Origin: Oscillospiraceae bacterium
Lineage (GTDB): Bacteria; Bacillota; Clostridia; Oscillospirales; Ruminococcaceae
Length of the DNA stretch: 35,283 bases
Direction: 5' to 3'
NCBI GenBank assembly: GCA_029005335.1
Contig: JAQXFT010000029.1
Coordinates: forward strand, 1-35,283
How positions within the stretch are numbered: the first letter of the stretch is position 1; every line of letters begins with the position of its first letter. Made by a program: the position numbers and the translations under genes. This document shows positions 1 to 7,505 of the stretch, one piece after another. The notes beneath the pieces were generated by a model. That model had not been told where the DNA came from, did not search any database, and saw only the letters and a program-made list of their open reading frames with translations.

Positions 1-81
1 AATCAGAATCAGCCACAGAACAGAAACAATCAGAACCAGTCTCAGAACAGAAACAATCAGAATCAGACTCAGAACAGAAAT
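1..81 (+). repeat. Three tandem 27-nt units encoding NQNQ(P/S/T)QNRN
   Basis: Units 1-27, 28-54 and 55-81 are near-identical, with synonymous aat/aac changes and one variable codon (cca/tct/act). Confidence 0.85.
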
Positions 82-129
82 AATAACCAGAACTTCAACA
101 ACCAGAACAACAATAACAACTGCCGATAA
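1..129 (+). CDS. C-terminal end of an Asn/Gln-rich low-complexity protein (5' truncated by window)
   Basis: Frame 1 is open from base 1 to TAA at 127-129 and reads NQNQPQNRNNQNQSQNRNNQNQTQNRNNNQNFNNQNNNNNCR*. It is followed directly by a strong terminator. Confidence 0.75.
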   Translation, partial: NQNQPQNRNNQNQSQNRNNQNQTQNRNNNQNFNNQNNNNNCR

Positions 130-136
130 TTCAGAA

Positions 137-172
137 GGGAGTACCCGAAAAAAGGGTACTCCCGAATTTTTT
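137..172 (+). terminator. Intrinsic terminator
   Basis: gggagtaccc-gaaaaaa-gggtactccc, a perfect 10-bp stem, followed by gaatttttt. Confidence 0.9.
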
Positions 173-181
173 GATATAATA

Positions 182-1537
182 TCAGTTACAAAGTGCATCA
201 AGCATGGCTTTTACTATGTTTTCGGAGCGTGTATCAGAGTTATCCTTGTTTTCAAGAAGAACACAGAAAGCAATCGGGTGACGTTCGTCCACTATGAATC
301 CGACAAGAAGTGAATTTTCCTCCTCACCGTCCTTAATCTGAGCTGTACCGCTTTTGATTCCGAGAGTATATCCGCTTATGGATTCGGAGTAGTTTTTTCC
401 GTTTTCGAGCATGATATTTTTTACTTCCACAGCTGACTGCGGAGTGAATACTTCCTCACTGAATGAAGTTTCAGCCCAGTCACCGATTTCGCCTTCAACA
501 TTTGTTGTATATTTTATAAGATATGGCATAGTCATTTTTCCTGATTCATTGACTATACCGCTTTGCCACATCATTAACTGCATGGGGCTTACAAGAGTTT
601 TTCCCTGACCTATACAGCCCCATTGTGTATTGAAGTCATAGGAATCTGTAAGAGTTGTTGAGGCACGGTCGCATTTTATGCCGTTTATATCGAAATACTG
701 TTCTTTTTCACCGTTTACGGCATATCCCATTTTTTCATAGCACTTTATGATTTTATCAAGTGGCATATCATTATCTTCAACAAGCTGTGCAAAAAACGGG
801 TTACAGCTGTTCTGGAATGCCTGCTGTATATTCTGAGTTCCGTGTCCGTAGCTGTTATGACAGTCTATTTCATTACCGCCCTTATTCATGTATACGCCCT
901 CACAGGTATAGGATTTTGAAAAAAGCTTATCCCTTCCCATAATCTGAAAGGCTGAAAGAAGTGTTGATACCTTCTGAGTAGAGCCGGGGACTGTTCCATA
1001 CATTACCTTTGATATGAGAGTACCGGTTTCAAAATCAGCAATTCCGGAATATCCCTTTGTGACATCAAGAGACGGGAGGCTTGTGCATACAAGTATTTCT
1101 CCTGTTGTGTAGTCATATGCTACCGCACAGCCCTTACTGCTTCCGAATGAATCGTATACAATGCGGTTTGCGTAGTGGTCAAGTGAAGTATGAATGGAGC
1201 TTTTTCCGCCGTTTGATACAAGCCCCCATGAGAAGCTGTAATTATTCAGCTTTTCGATATTTTTTGCTACAAGAGTATTTGTCATCTGTCCCTTTGCGTC
1301 GCCTATGAGGTTTCCTACATCTATGAAATAGTTGTTTCCGTATTTATTCGGGCTTGCATCGGAATCAAATAATACGTCACCGTTTCTGTCATATACGAGT
1401 CCGAGTTCAGCAGTATCGGAGTGGGATATATAAAATCCGGCTTCTTTCTGAATTTTCAGGACGAGCATAATCATTCCGGCGATAAATGCAAGTATAATTA
1501 TTGTAACAAGCCTGAGACTTCTTTTTATACTTTTCAT
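182..1537 (-). CDS. Penicillin-binding protein, transpeptidase domain (short PbpA-like)
   Basis: VPGSTQK (SxxK), SCN (SxN) and KSGTAQ (KTG) motifs plus an N-terminal TM. The ATG start overlaps the stop of the upstream ftsW-like gene. Confidence 0.88.
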   Translation of the reverse strand: MKSIKRSLRLVTIIILAFIAGMIMLVLKIQKEAGFYISHSDTAELGLVYDRNGDVLFDSDASPNKYGNNYFIDVGNLIGDAKGQMTNTLVAKNIEKLNNYSFSWGLVSNGGKSSIHTSLDHYANRIVYDSFGSSKGCAVAYDYTTGEILVCTSLPSLDVTKGYSGIADFETGTLISKVMYGTVPGSTQKVSTLLSAFQIMGRDKLFSKSYTCEGVYMNKGGNEIDCHNSYGHGTQNIQQAFQNSCNPFFAQLVEDNDMPLDKIIKCYEKMGYAVNGEKEQYFDINGIKCDRASTTLTDSYDFNTQWGCIGQGKTLVSPMQLMMWQSGIVNESGKMTMPYLIKYTTNVEGEIGDWAETSFSEEVFTPQSAVEVKNIMLENGKNYSESISGYTLGIKSGTAQIKDGEEENSLLVGFIVDERHPIAFCVLLENKDNSDTRSENIVKAMLDALCN

Positions 1538-2829
1538 TCAGCTTTCACCCTTTTTCTTTTTTTATTTTTCTTGCTTCCGGCAACGGGATTTTTAAATACA
1601 GGAGATTGTCCGGCTATAATCATACCCATCATGAATCCGCATGTAACCATTGAGCTTCCGCCCTGAGATATAAAGGGAAGTGTTACACCGGTAAACGGTA
1701 TCATATTGCATGAGCCGAATATATTAAGAGCCATCTGGACTACAAATGCCGAGCATACTCCGGTTGCAAGAGTTGCATGGAAGTATGAGCGTGGAGGGTT
1801 TACCAGAGGACAGGCAAGCATTATCAGTATTACTGCAATTACCATAACAGCAAAGAAAAGTCCCCATTCTTCGCATATGGAAGCGAATACAATATCAGTA
1901 TCATATGCAAATATGTTGTGCAAATCACCTTTACCTGCACCCTTTCCGAACCAGCCTCCGTTAGCTATTGCTATCAATGCACGGCTCTGCTGATATCCGT
2001 CACCGGAGCTGTCACTCCATATATCCACAAAAAGGCGTGCTTTTACATAGGGCGGAGCAAGTATTATTGCGATAACTGCAAGAACTCCTATCAAAGCTAT
2101 ACCTGTTATAATAAGCTTCTTTGAAAGCTTTGCCTTTGGATAGCATAATCTTGCACAGAGTCCGCAGAGATATATTGCGACAAATGTCGGAAGGCTTCCC
2201 AAATCCCTGCACCACCATTGCAGACCGCATATAAGGATTATAAATGCAGTGCATATGAGATTTTCGGGAACTATGTTGAATTTCCAGAATTTTATTTTAT
2301 TCTGCTGTTCCGCTACATAAGTAGTACATACAAGAATAAATGCGGGCTTGAGAAATTCCGAGGGCTGAAGTGTAAAGAATCCAAGATCAATCCACATACT
2401 TCTGCTTCCCGTAAGGGTGAGTATGCTCAGCATAATAATTCCTGATGCTATATAGAAGGGTTTCTTTTTGGTCTGAAGCCACTTGTGGTCACAGCACAGC
2501 ATATATCCCAGCCGGCAGGCGACAAGTGATGCGATACACGTCAGCAGATGCTTGACCGAAAGCTCTATGCCTCCGAATGATGACTGGAATATAAGACTTA
2601 TATTAAGTATGAATATCAGCATGAAATCTATTGTATATGTCGTCTGTCTGAAAAAAAGCATAGCTATAAAATAAGCAATATCCAATAATATTACTGCAAG
2701 TGAAAGTACAATTAATTTGCCGGGGGAAGCATAATTTCCGTTATGAGACATTGTAACAAGCATTGCTATATGTGCAATCAGGACAAATATTGCGGAGAAT
2801 ATATATTTTGTTTTACCTGTTTTTTCCAT
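1534..2829 (-). CDS. FtsW/RodA/SpoVE family SEDS peptidoglycan polymerase
   Basis: Polytopic protein with SEDS-like motifs (GGWFGKGAGKGDL, PFTGVTLPFISQGGSSM). The ORF track extends to 2883, but ATG 2829 (MEKTGKT) has a good SD (ggaggaa) and is preferred. Confidence 0.88.
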   Translation of the reverse strand: MEKTGKTKYIFSAIFVLIAHIAMLVTMSHNGNYASPGKLIVLSLAVILLDIAYFIAMLFFRQTTYTIDFMLIFILNISLIFQSSFGGIELSVKHLLTCIASLVACRLGYMLCCDHKWLQTKKKPFYIASGIIMLSILTLTGSRSMWIDLGFFTLQPSEFLKPAFILVCTTYVAEQQNKIKFWKFNIVPENLICTAFIILICGLQWWCRDLGSLPTFVAIYLCGLCARLCYPKAKLSKKLIITGIALIGVLAVIAIILAPPYVKARLFVDIWSDSSGDGYQQSRALIAIANGGWFGKGAGKGDLHNIFAYDTDIVFASICEEWGLFFAVMVIAVILIMLACPLVNPPRSYFHATLATGVCSAFVVQMALNIFGSCNMIPFTGVTLPFISQGGSSMVTCGFMMGMIIAGQSPVFKNPVAGSKKNKKRKRVKAE

Positions 2830-3238
2830 TAGGATTCCTCCTTTTTCTGAGCTGAAGCTTATAAATTCCAATCTGAATAACATCTGATTCCCGAAGCTTT
2901 GCCTTTGAAATTCTCTGACCGTTTACTATTACGGGGGCTTTTGGATTAAGGGCGTGTATTGTCCATACTCCTCCGCATACAGTCATGATTGCATGATAGC
3001 GTGATACAGACAAATCCGGCAGTCTTATGTCTACAGAGCCATGTCTTCCTATGAGGACTTCATCACATTCAAGAGGATATGTGATACCCGGTTCAACAAG
3101 CTCCATACCGCCTCCGATTTTTTCCCAGCGTTTTTTGCCGTCATGCTTTTCAATATAGGCACACGCAATAAGCACTAATGCACTTACATCAAGAATAATC
3201 GCTGTAATAATGCACAGTATAAGATTTTCTGTTTCCAT
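2813..3238 (-). CDS. FHA domain protein with N-terminal TM helix
   Basis: LIGRHGSVDIRLPDLSVSRYHAIMTVCGGVWTIHALNPKAPVIVNGQRI matches the FHA core (GR, S, H, N). TM at residues ~5-28. Confidence 0.88.
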   Translation of the reverse strand: METENLILCIITAIILDVSALVLIACAYIEKHDGKKRWEKIGGGMELVEPGITYPLECDEVLIGRHGSVDIRLPDLSVSRYHAIMTVCGGVWTIHALNPKAPVIVNGQRISKAKLRESDVIQIGIYKLQLRKRRNPNGKNR

Positions 3239-3280
3239 ATTGTTTTCCTCCGTATTTTTAATTTAAAAGCTTGTCTTATA

Positions 3281-3309
3281 ATTATATCATATAAGCAGTT
3301 CAATTGCAA
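3281..3309 (-). promoter_or_regulatory. Sigma-A-type promoter for FHA-ftsW-pbp operon
   Basis: On the minus strand: TTGCAA (3309-3304), 17 nt, TATAAT (3286-3281), about 45 nt upstream of the FHA start. Confidence 0.7.
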
Positions 3310-3372
3310 ATATTTCCGGAGGCTGAATAAAACAAAAATTTCCGTTAAAAATATATTCGGAGGTGTTTAAGC

Positions 3373-4185
3373 GTGAAGAACAGTAAATCTGAAAAAAATA
3401 AGAATGCAAAGGGATTTTATGTAGCTCTGGGTATAAGTGCATTGATGATAGGTTCAGCGTGCTATTTTTCCTACAAGGAGGGTGACAGCAAATATCCTGA
3501 GCTTTCGGGGACGTTATCGTCATCGGATTATGCAGTTGACCGCAGGGAAACGGATATTCCAAAAGCAACGACTACTCGCAGGGGAAGTTCATATCTTATA
3601 GTAACAACAACTACTGCTGATAATTCTCATGAGGCTTTAAAGACTGAAATTTCAACGGTAAAGGAAACGGTTGTATTTACAGAGACTTCTTCTCCCATAT
3701 CGGCAAGCATTGTTTATGAAGCTCCCCAGGAGGAGGCGATAACAGATTCACAGCCCGAATATGAACCGGAAATTTCAAATCAGCCGTTAAAGAGTCCGCT
3801 TATTGTAATTAATGGATTCAGCGGTCAGGAGCTGGTTAAGAATATTACTACTGGTTCATGGCAGACTCACAACGGTACAGATTACAAGGCGGAAATCGGT
3901 GATGATGTATATTCTGTTACAGGAGGCAGTATTACTGCGGTAAACAATGACCCTCTCTGGGGTACTGTAGTAGTAATTCAGGCGGAAAACGGTGATATAT
4001 ACCGCTACTGCAATTTATCGAAGGAATTGAATGTACAAAGGGGTACAGGAATATCTGCCGGAGATATTATTGGTTCTGTAGGAGATACTGCTGATATTGA
4101 AAGTGCCATTGAACCTCATCTTCACATAGAAATCATGAGGGGCGGAAAATATCAGAATCCTGCTGATTTCATAAAAGCTGAATAA
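3373..4185 (+). CDS. M23 family metallopeptidase, membrane anchored, SpoIIQ-like
   Basis: N-terminal TM, Thr-rich stalk, LytM-type HNGTD (HxxxD) and HLH motifs, GTG start preceded by ggaggtg. Confidence 0.8.
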   Translation: MKNSKSEKNKNAKGFYVALGISALMIGSACYFSYKEGDSKYPELSGTLSSSDYAVDRRETDIPKATTTRRGSSYLIVTTTTADNSHEALKTEISTVKETVVFTETSSPISASIVYEAPQEEAITDSQPEYEPEISNQPLKSPLIVINGFSGQELVKNITTGSWQTHNGTDYKAEIGDDVYSVTGGSITAVNNDPLWGTVVVIQAENGDIYRYCNLSKELNVQRGTGISAGDIIGSVGDTADIESAIEPHLHIEIMRGGKYQNPADFIKAE

Positions 4186-4194
4186 TAAGAAAAC

Positions 4195-4220
4195 GGGACG
4201 CTTTTTCAGCCGTCCCTTTA
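4195..4220 (+). terminator. Intrinsic terminator of the M23 gene
   Basis: gggacg-ctttttcagc-cgtccc followed by ttta. Confidence 0.6.
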
Positions 4221-4228
4221 CATATTTA

Positions 4229-4262
4229 TAAAAAACCGGCGGAAACATAAAATGTCTCCGCC
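4229..4262 (-). terminator. Intrinsic terminator of aldolase gene
   Basis: Minus strand: ggcggagacat-ttt-atgtttccgcc followed by ggtttttt. Confidence 0.85.
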
Positions 4263-4295
4263 TTTCTGGATATTTTTTTAGCTGAGCTGAATTAA

Positions 4296-5159
4296 TTAAG
4301 CTTTGTCAACGCTTCCGAAAAGCTCCATTTTCTCCTTAACCTTAGCCTTGATAGCTTCAAATCCGGGAGCGAGAAGCTTTCTTGGGTCGAAGCCCTTGCC
4401 CTGCTGGTCCTTACCTGCTTCAATGTAAGCTCTTGTAGCTTCCTGGAATACGAGCTGGCATTCAGTATTTACATTGATTTTAGCAACTCCGAGAGAGATA
4501 GCCTTTTTAATCTGGTCATCAGGAATACCTGTACCGCCGTGGAGTACGAGAGGCATATCGCCTACCTTTTCATTTACAGCAGCGAGAGTATCGAAGCTGA
4601 GGCCTTCCCAGTTATCAGGATATTTGCCGTGGATATTTCCGATACCTGCAGCGAGGAAGTCAACACCGAGGTCGGCAATCATTTTACATTCATCAGGGTC
4701 AGCACATTCGCCCTTTCCTACAACGCCGTCTTCTTCACCGCCGATAGCACCTACTTCAGCTTCGATTGAAAGACCGAGGTTGTGAGCAACGTTAACAAGT
4801 TCAGTAGTTTTTGCAACATTTTCCTCAATCGGGAAATGTGAGCCGTCAAACATGATTGAAGTAAAACCAGCCTTTATGCACTTGTAGCAACCCTCATATG
4901 AACCGTGGTCGAGGTGGAGAGCAACAGGAACAGTGATTCCGAGTGATTCGTCCATAGCCTTAACCATAGCTGCAACAGTTTTGAAACCGGTCATGTACTT
5001 GCCTGCACCCTCAGATACGCCGAGAATAACAGGTGAATTACATTCCTGAGCAGTAAGGAGAATAGCCTTGGTCCATTCAAGGTTATTGATGTTGAACTGA
5101 CCAACAGCATATTTGCCTTCTCTTGCCTTGTCGAGCATTTCTTTAGCAGAAACTAACAT
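4296..5159 (-). CDS. fba: Class II fructose-bisphosphate aldolase
   Basis: 287 aa with HLDHG, SIMFDGSH, EAEVGAIGGEEDGV, LHGGTGIP and KINVNTE motifs. Confidence 0.95.
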   Translation of the reverse strand: MLVSAKEMLDKAREGKYAVGQFNINNLEWTKAILLTAQECNSPVILGVSEGAGKYMTGFKTVAAMVKAMDESLGITVPVALHLDHGSYEGCYKCIKAGFTSIMFDGSHFPIEENVAKTTELVNVAHNLGLSIEAEVGAIGGEEDGVVGKGECADPDECKMIADLGVDFLAAGIGNIHGKYPDNWEGLSFDTLAAVNEKVGDMPLVLHGGTGIPDDQIKKAISLGVAKINVNTECQLVFQEATRAYIEAGKDQQGKGFDPRKLLAPGFEAIKAKVKEKMELFGSVDKA

Positions 5160-5194
5160 AATTTAAGATTCCTCCGTTTTTGGAATATTTCACC

Positions 5195-5212
5195 TGAGTG
5201 CGAAAGCACTCA
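5195..5212 (-). promoter_or_regulatory. Hairpin in the fba 5' UTR
   Basis: Perfect 7-bp inverted repeat tgagtgc-gaaa-gcactca between the promoter and the start codon. Confidence 0.6.
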
Positions 5213-5221
5213 TGCAATTAC

Positions 5222-5250
5222 ATTATACTACATATTTCCTGAAAATGCAA
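5222..5250 (-). promoter_or_regulatory. Sigma-A-type promoter of fba
   Basis: Minus strand: TTGCAT (5250-5245), 17 nt, TATAAT (5227-5222). Confidence 0.75.
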
Positions 5251-5290
5251 TATGTGTATCAAAAAAATTTCAGAAAATCAGAGAAAAATT

Positions 5291-5545
5291 TTACATGACA
5301 CAGAATATAATCACAGAAAGAAGAATTGCAGTAAAGCAGAAAAGAGTTAATATAAGTCTTCGGCTTGAATTTTTTTTGTGCTGGCTTAAAATCCCAAGTC
5401 TTGCTATATATCTTTCAATTTCCTCCTCAGCGACCTGCTGGGGAAGCTCAATAACCTCCGGACGCAGATAGAAAACAGCTTTTTCAAAATATATGCTCTC
5501 CGGATTGTTTATTTCAATAATCTTTTTGTTTACGCCTTTTATCAT
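5291..5545 (-). CDS. Small hypothetical protein with single C-terminal TM helix
   Basis: 84 aa, SD ggaggt upstream of the ATG, C-terminal hydrophobic segment LILTLFCFTAILLSVIIFCVM. Confidence 0.65.
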   Translation of the reverse strand: MIKGVNKKIIEINNPESIYFEKAVFYLRPEVIELPQQVAEEEIERYIARLGILSQHKKNSSRRLILTLFCFTAILLSVIIFCVM

Positions 5546-5686
5546 ATCTCAGAAACCTCCATAATATATATTCAAAGAAAGTATTGACAGCTAAGAAATA
5601 ATATATTCATAAAGCTTTAATATAGTCAGGATATACAAAATATCAGTTAGCTGTTTGTAGGATTTGTATAATTTTTGGAAAAACTA

Positions 5687-5715
5687 TTGTAAATTTTTAT
5701 CGTTTGTGTTATAAT
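5687..5715 (+). promoter_or_regulatory. Sigma-A-type promoter of hpf
   Basis: TTGTAA (5687-5692), 17 nt, TATAAT (5710-5715). Confidence 0.75.
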
Positions 5716-5776
5716 GATATTGCAATAATTTATAGCGGAATTATAAGATTCTGCTTTAAAGGAGGACTATACCACA

Positions 5777-6304
5777 ATGAAAGTAACTATCACAGCTAAA
5801 AAAATGCAGATAGCTCCGGCTTTTAACGAATACGCTGAAAAACGTCTTGCAGATAAGCTCGACAAATTCTTCGGAGATGAAGCCGATGCTAAAATAACTC
5901 TGACTGAATTTAAAAATCAGATTATTCTCGAACTCACTGTAAAGTACAATAGCATGATTTACCGTGCCGAACAGCTCTCAGATGATAAAAATGATGCTCT
6001 TGATGCTGTTATCGATAAGATTATCAGACAGATTCGCAAGAATAAAACAAAAATTGAAAAGCGTCTGAAGGAATCAGCTTTCAAGCAGAATTTCAGCGAT
6101 ACAGTTGCTGAACAGGATAACTATGAAGTCATCAAGCATAAGAAATTTGAAATGCGTCCTATGGATATTGATGAGGCTATACTCCAGATGAATATGCTCG
6201 GACATAATTTCTTCATGTTCTCCAATGCCTCAACCGGAAAGGTAAACGTTGTATACAAGCGTAAAGAAGGCAACTATGCCGTTCTTGAACCTGACTATAA
6301 CTGA
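5777..6304 (+). CDS. hpf: Ribosome hibernation promoting factor, long form
   Basis: N-terminal S30AE-like domain (MKVTITAKKMQIAPAFNEYAEKRLADKLDKFF) and C-terminal domain (VIKHKKFEMRPMDIDEAILQMNMLGHNFFMFSN). SD aaaggagga. Confidence 0.93.
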   Translation: MKVTITAKKMQIAPAFNEYAEKRLADKLDKFFGDEADAKITLTEFKNQIILELTVKYNSMIYRAEQLSDDKNDALDAVIDKIIRQIRKNKTKIEKRLKESAFKQNFSDTVAEQDNYEVIKHKKFEMRPMDIDEAILQMNMLGHNFFMFSNASTGKVNVVYKRKEGNYAVLEPDYN

Positions 6305-6356
6305 TTAAGTGCATTCCGTTACTTTGATTTGCTTTAAAATATTGGATTTAATTTAT

Positions 6357-6779
6357 ATGAAAGAAGAAATGAAAAAAGAGGCACTCGTCAGAATCAGGGA
6401 GCTTACTGAAAATCTGAATCTCAATCCTAAGATTTACAGGTACTTTGAAGAAGACAGGCTTTATTATTCTTATTGGGCTATAGAAGGAATCTGGGGCTGT
6501 ATAGATAAAATTGGTTACGACCCCCGTTACGCTGATGCTGTAAAGAAAATCGAAAAACAACTGGAAATCCTCGTATATCATGTTATTGAAACTAAAACAG
6601 GAAATCAGTCTGTTCTCTCTATGCTTTATGTCAGCCCTTATAAAGAAGACTGGGAGGGAGAAAAACCCGACGGAAATTATATATATGCCTGTGTCTGCGA
6701 TGCCGATTCACCTGACGATTATGAATTAGGTTCAATAAAGCTATCATCAAATAACGGAGCTTTATTAAGAATTGGATAA
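6357..6779 (+). CDS. Hypothetical protein
   Basis: Open frame from 6309; MKEEMKKEALVRIREL at 6357 is the more protein-like start. No clear SD. No family recognised. Confidence 0.55.
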   Translation: MKEEMKKEALVRIRELTENLNLNPKIYRYFEEDRLYYSYWAIEGIWGCIDKIGYDPRYADAVKKIEKQLEILVYHVIETKTGNQSVLSMLYVSPYKEDWEGEKPDGNYIYACVCDADSPDDYELGSIKLSSNNGALLRIG

Positions 6780-6791
6780 AGGGGAATTTAA

Positions 6792-7460
6792 ATGGACAAA
6801 AATGTAAAAGATGTTATACTTAAACGTATAAACAGAACTTCTGAAAATCTCCTTAAAAACAATATGGAGGTTTACTATGCTTCAACAAAAGAGGACGTTG
6901 CGGAAATCGTTGAAGGTATTCTGAGCGAAGGCGATGTTGTTGCAAACGGCGGTACTATGACTATGAAGGAATGTAATCTCGCAGAGCTTCTCAATTCCGG
7001 AAAGTATAAATACCTCGACCGTGAGGCTATAGACCATTCAGAGGTAAAAAATCTTTACAGAGCCTCTTTTTCAGCAGATGCCTATATAACAAGTGCCAAT
7101 GCTATTACAGAAACCGGCTGTCTTTATAATGTTGACGGCAACAGTAACCGCATAGCTGCAATTGCATATGGCCCTGACAAGGTTATAGTAATCGCAGGCT
7201 ATAATAAAATAGTACCGACTCTTGATGATGCGGTAAGACGTGTAAAATGTGAATCAGCTCCTGCTAATTGTCAGAGACTCGAAAGCGGTACATATTGCTA
7301 TAAGACCGGTCAGTGTATATCAATGAAAAATCCTGATTCCGTAATTACGGACGGCTGTAACAGTGAGGACAGAATCTGCTGTAACTATCTTATATCTGCA
7401 TATCAGAGAGTCCAGGGCAGAATAAAAGTAATACTCGTAGGCGAAAGTCTTGGATATTGA
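6792..7460 (+). CDS. LUD domain protein (LutC/DUF162 family, lactate-utilization-like)
   Basis: VVANGGTMTMKE, ADAYITSANAITETGCLYNVDGNSNRIAAIAYGP, a Cys-rich region and the terminal RIKVILVGESLGY. Confidence 0.85.
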   Translation: MDKNVKDVILKRINRTSENLLKNNMEVYYASTKEDVAEIVEGILSEGDVVANGGTMTMKECNLAELLNSGKYKYLDREAIDHSEVKNLYRASFSADAYITSANAITETGCLYNVDGNSNRIAAIAYGPDKVIVIAGYNKIVPTLDDAVRRVKCESAPANCQRLESGTYCYKTGQCISMKNPDSVITDGCNSEDRICCNYLISAYQRVQGRIKVILVGESLGY

Positions 7461-7474
7461 ATTAAAAAAATCAG

Positions 7475-7500
7475 GGGCGGAATTTAATTTCCGCCCTTTT
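7475..7500 (+). terminator. Intrinsic terminator (probably bidirectional)
   Basis: gggcggaa-tttaat-ttccgccc followed by tttt, with aaaaaaa on the 5' side. Confidence 0.85.
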
Positions 7501-7505
7501 GCTGT

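Noticed and set aside
1-81. Regular short repeats resembling a CRISPR array
   Set aside because: Units are contiguous 27-mers with no spacers, in frame, and code for NQNQxQNRN.
3310-3372. Sporulation sigma-factor (SigF/SigE) promoter before the M23 gene
   Set aside because: No convincing match to the consensus elements with correct spacing.
4474-4785. 103-aa and 76-aa plus-strand ORFs opposite fba
   Set aside because: Antisense shadows of a high-confidence aldolase gene.
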